A stretch of DNA of 6,687 nucleotides from positions 1-6,687 of the forward strand of contig JAUZEI010000637.1 of NCBI GenBank assembly GCA_030839105.1, written 5' to 3'. Each line of letters begins with the position of its first letter. The stretch's first letter is position 1. Positions 5,878 through 6,687 of the stretch are shown here, in pieces. The position numbers and the translations under genes are program-made. A model generated the notes under the pieces. That model saw nothing but the letters and a program-made list of their open reading frames with translations. It was not told the DNA's origin and did not search any database. The DNA comes from Actinomycetota bacterium (GTDB taxonomy: Bacteria > Actinomycetota > Acidimicrobiia > IMCC26256 > PALSA-610).

Positions 5878-6687
5878 TCAACGTTGCCTTCCGCGGCGCC
5901 CGGCGCGGCGTTGGGAACGGGCGATCGCGAGATCGATCCGGCGGTCGAGGAGCTCGGCGTAGGGCACCCCGGACACCTCCCACAGCCGGGGATACATCGA
6001 GATCGGGGTGAATCCCGGGATGGTGTTCACCTCGTTGACGATGAACACACCGTCGCGGCGGAGGAAGAAGTCGACGCGGGCCATCGCTTCGACTCGGCAC
6101 GCGTCGAAGGCGACCACGGCGAGGCGCTGCACCTCCGCGGTCTGCTCGGGACTGAGGGGCGCGGGCGCTCGCAGCTCGGCCTTGCCGTCCTCGTACTTGT
6201 CGGCGTAGTCGTAGAAGTCGGCCGCGGGGACTACCTCGCCCGGCAGCGACGCGACCGGCGGGTCGTCGCCGAGGATCCCCACCTCGATCTCGCGGCCCCG
6301 AACCATCTCCTCGGCGAGGATCCACTCGTCGAACGTGAACGCGTGCTCGATCGCGGCGCGCAACTCCGCGAGGTTGCGCGCCTTGCTGACTCCGACCGAG
6401 GAGCCCATGTTCGCCGGCTTCACGAAACACGGGAACGCGAGCTCCGTCTCGACGCGACCGACGAACTCGTCGACGTCGTGGCCGTCGCGCAACGCGAGGG
6501 AGCGGGCCGTCTCGAGGCCGGCCGCCGCGAACATGCGCTTCATCGCGATCTTGTCCATCGCGACCGCGGAGCCGAGTACCCCCGCGCCGACGTACGGGAG
6601 CCCCGCGAGCTCGAGCACTCCCTGCACGGTTCCGTCCTCGCCATACGGCCCGTGCAACAACGGGATGACCACGTCGACAACGTTCGT
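5878..6687 (-). CDS. ddl: D-alanine--D-alanine ligase, N-terminus cut by right edge
   Basis: Ddl joins two D-alanines using ATP to make the dipeptide that ends the peptidoglycan stem; it acts in the cytosol. 269 residues are visible of roughly 340-370. Counting from the window edge, HGPYGEDGTVQG (12-23) is the first family signature, FVKPANMGSSVGVSKA (88-103) the ATP-grasp lysine and lid loop, LAEEMVRGREIEVGILG (124-140) the adenine/ribose segment, YDYADKY (159-165) the omega loop, and VDFFLRRDG...VNEVNTIPGFTPISMYP (205-232) the metal-binding and second substrate site, with D206, E219 and N221 as ligands. The tyrosine in the omega loop (Y165) is the form seen in normal D-Ala ligases; the VanA-type D-lactate enzymes have histidine there. 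The C-terminus ends in an arginine-rich tail (SQRRAGRRGRQR), slightly longer and more basic than usual. The start codon is outside the window. Confidence 0.97.
   Translation of the reverse strand, partial: TNVVDVVIPLLHGPYGEDGTVQGVLELAGLPYVGAGVLGSAVAMDKIAMKRMFAAAGLETARSLALRDGHDVDEFVGRVETELAFPCFVKPANMGSSVGVSKARNLAELRAAIEHAFTFDEWILAEEMVRGREIEVGILGDDPPVASLPGEVVPAADFYDYADKYEDGKAELRAPAPLSPEQTAEVQRLAVVAFDACRVEAMARVDFFLRRDGVFIVNEVNTIPGFTPISMYPRLWEVSGVPYAELLDRRIDLAIARSQRRAGRRGRQR

Overview
This window comes from a high-GC bacterial chromosome, most likely an actinobacterium and tentatively the class Acidimicrobiia. The clues are the strong G/C bias at third codon positions, a short actinobacterial-type ribosomal protein L28 with four cysteines, a GTP-type PEP carboxykinase very close to the mycobacterial form, and the gene neighbourhood. 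Order ddl - AsnC-type domain - rpmB - DAK2 protein - recG matches, from memory, a cluster common in Actinomycetota. The class assignment is inference.

Layout, left to right. (1) A minus-strand pair: the N-terminal half of recG (cut by the left edge) and, 6 bp upstream of it, a complete FakA/YloV-type DAK2 gene. (2) A short divergent promoter region. (3) A plus-strand pair: rpmB (L28) and a 75-residue protein that looks like a highly diverged cold-shock domain. (4) A convergent junction. (5) A minus-strand pair: pckG (GTP-dependent PEP carboxykinase) followed after 24 bp by a small GlsB/YeaQ-type membrane protein. (6) A leader with inverted repeats upstream of pckG. (7) A stand-alone Lrp/AsnC ligand-binding (RAM) domain gene. 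(8) A 162-bp intergenic region with repeated CCGAGGAG elements and a terminator-like hairpin. (9) ddl (D-alanine--D-alanine ligase), whose N-terminus is beyond the right edge.

The genes are mostly housekeeping: DNA repair (RecG), fatty-acid or lipid phosphorylation (FakA-like), ribosome (L28), gluconeogenesis/anaplerosis (PckG) and cell wall precursor synthesis (Ddl). They are probably neighbours by conserved position and do not form one pathway. No gene-free stretch exceeds 300 bases. I saw no tRNA, rRNA, CRISPR array, insertion sequence or phage gene.

The less ordinary items are the diverged cold-shock-like protein, a pair of mutually exclusive hairpins before pckG, the repeated Shine-Dalgarno-like elements before the AsnC-type gene, probable leaderless starts, and the placement of pckG-glsB inside the cluster. 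I found no convincing new defence or mobile system.
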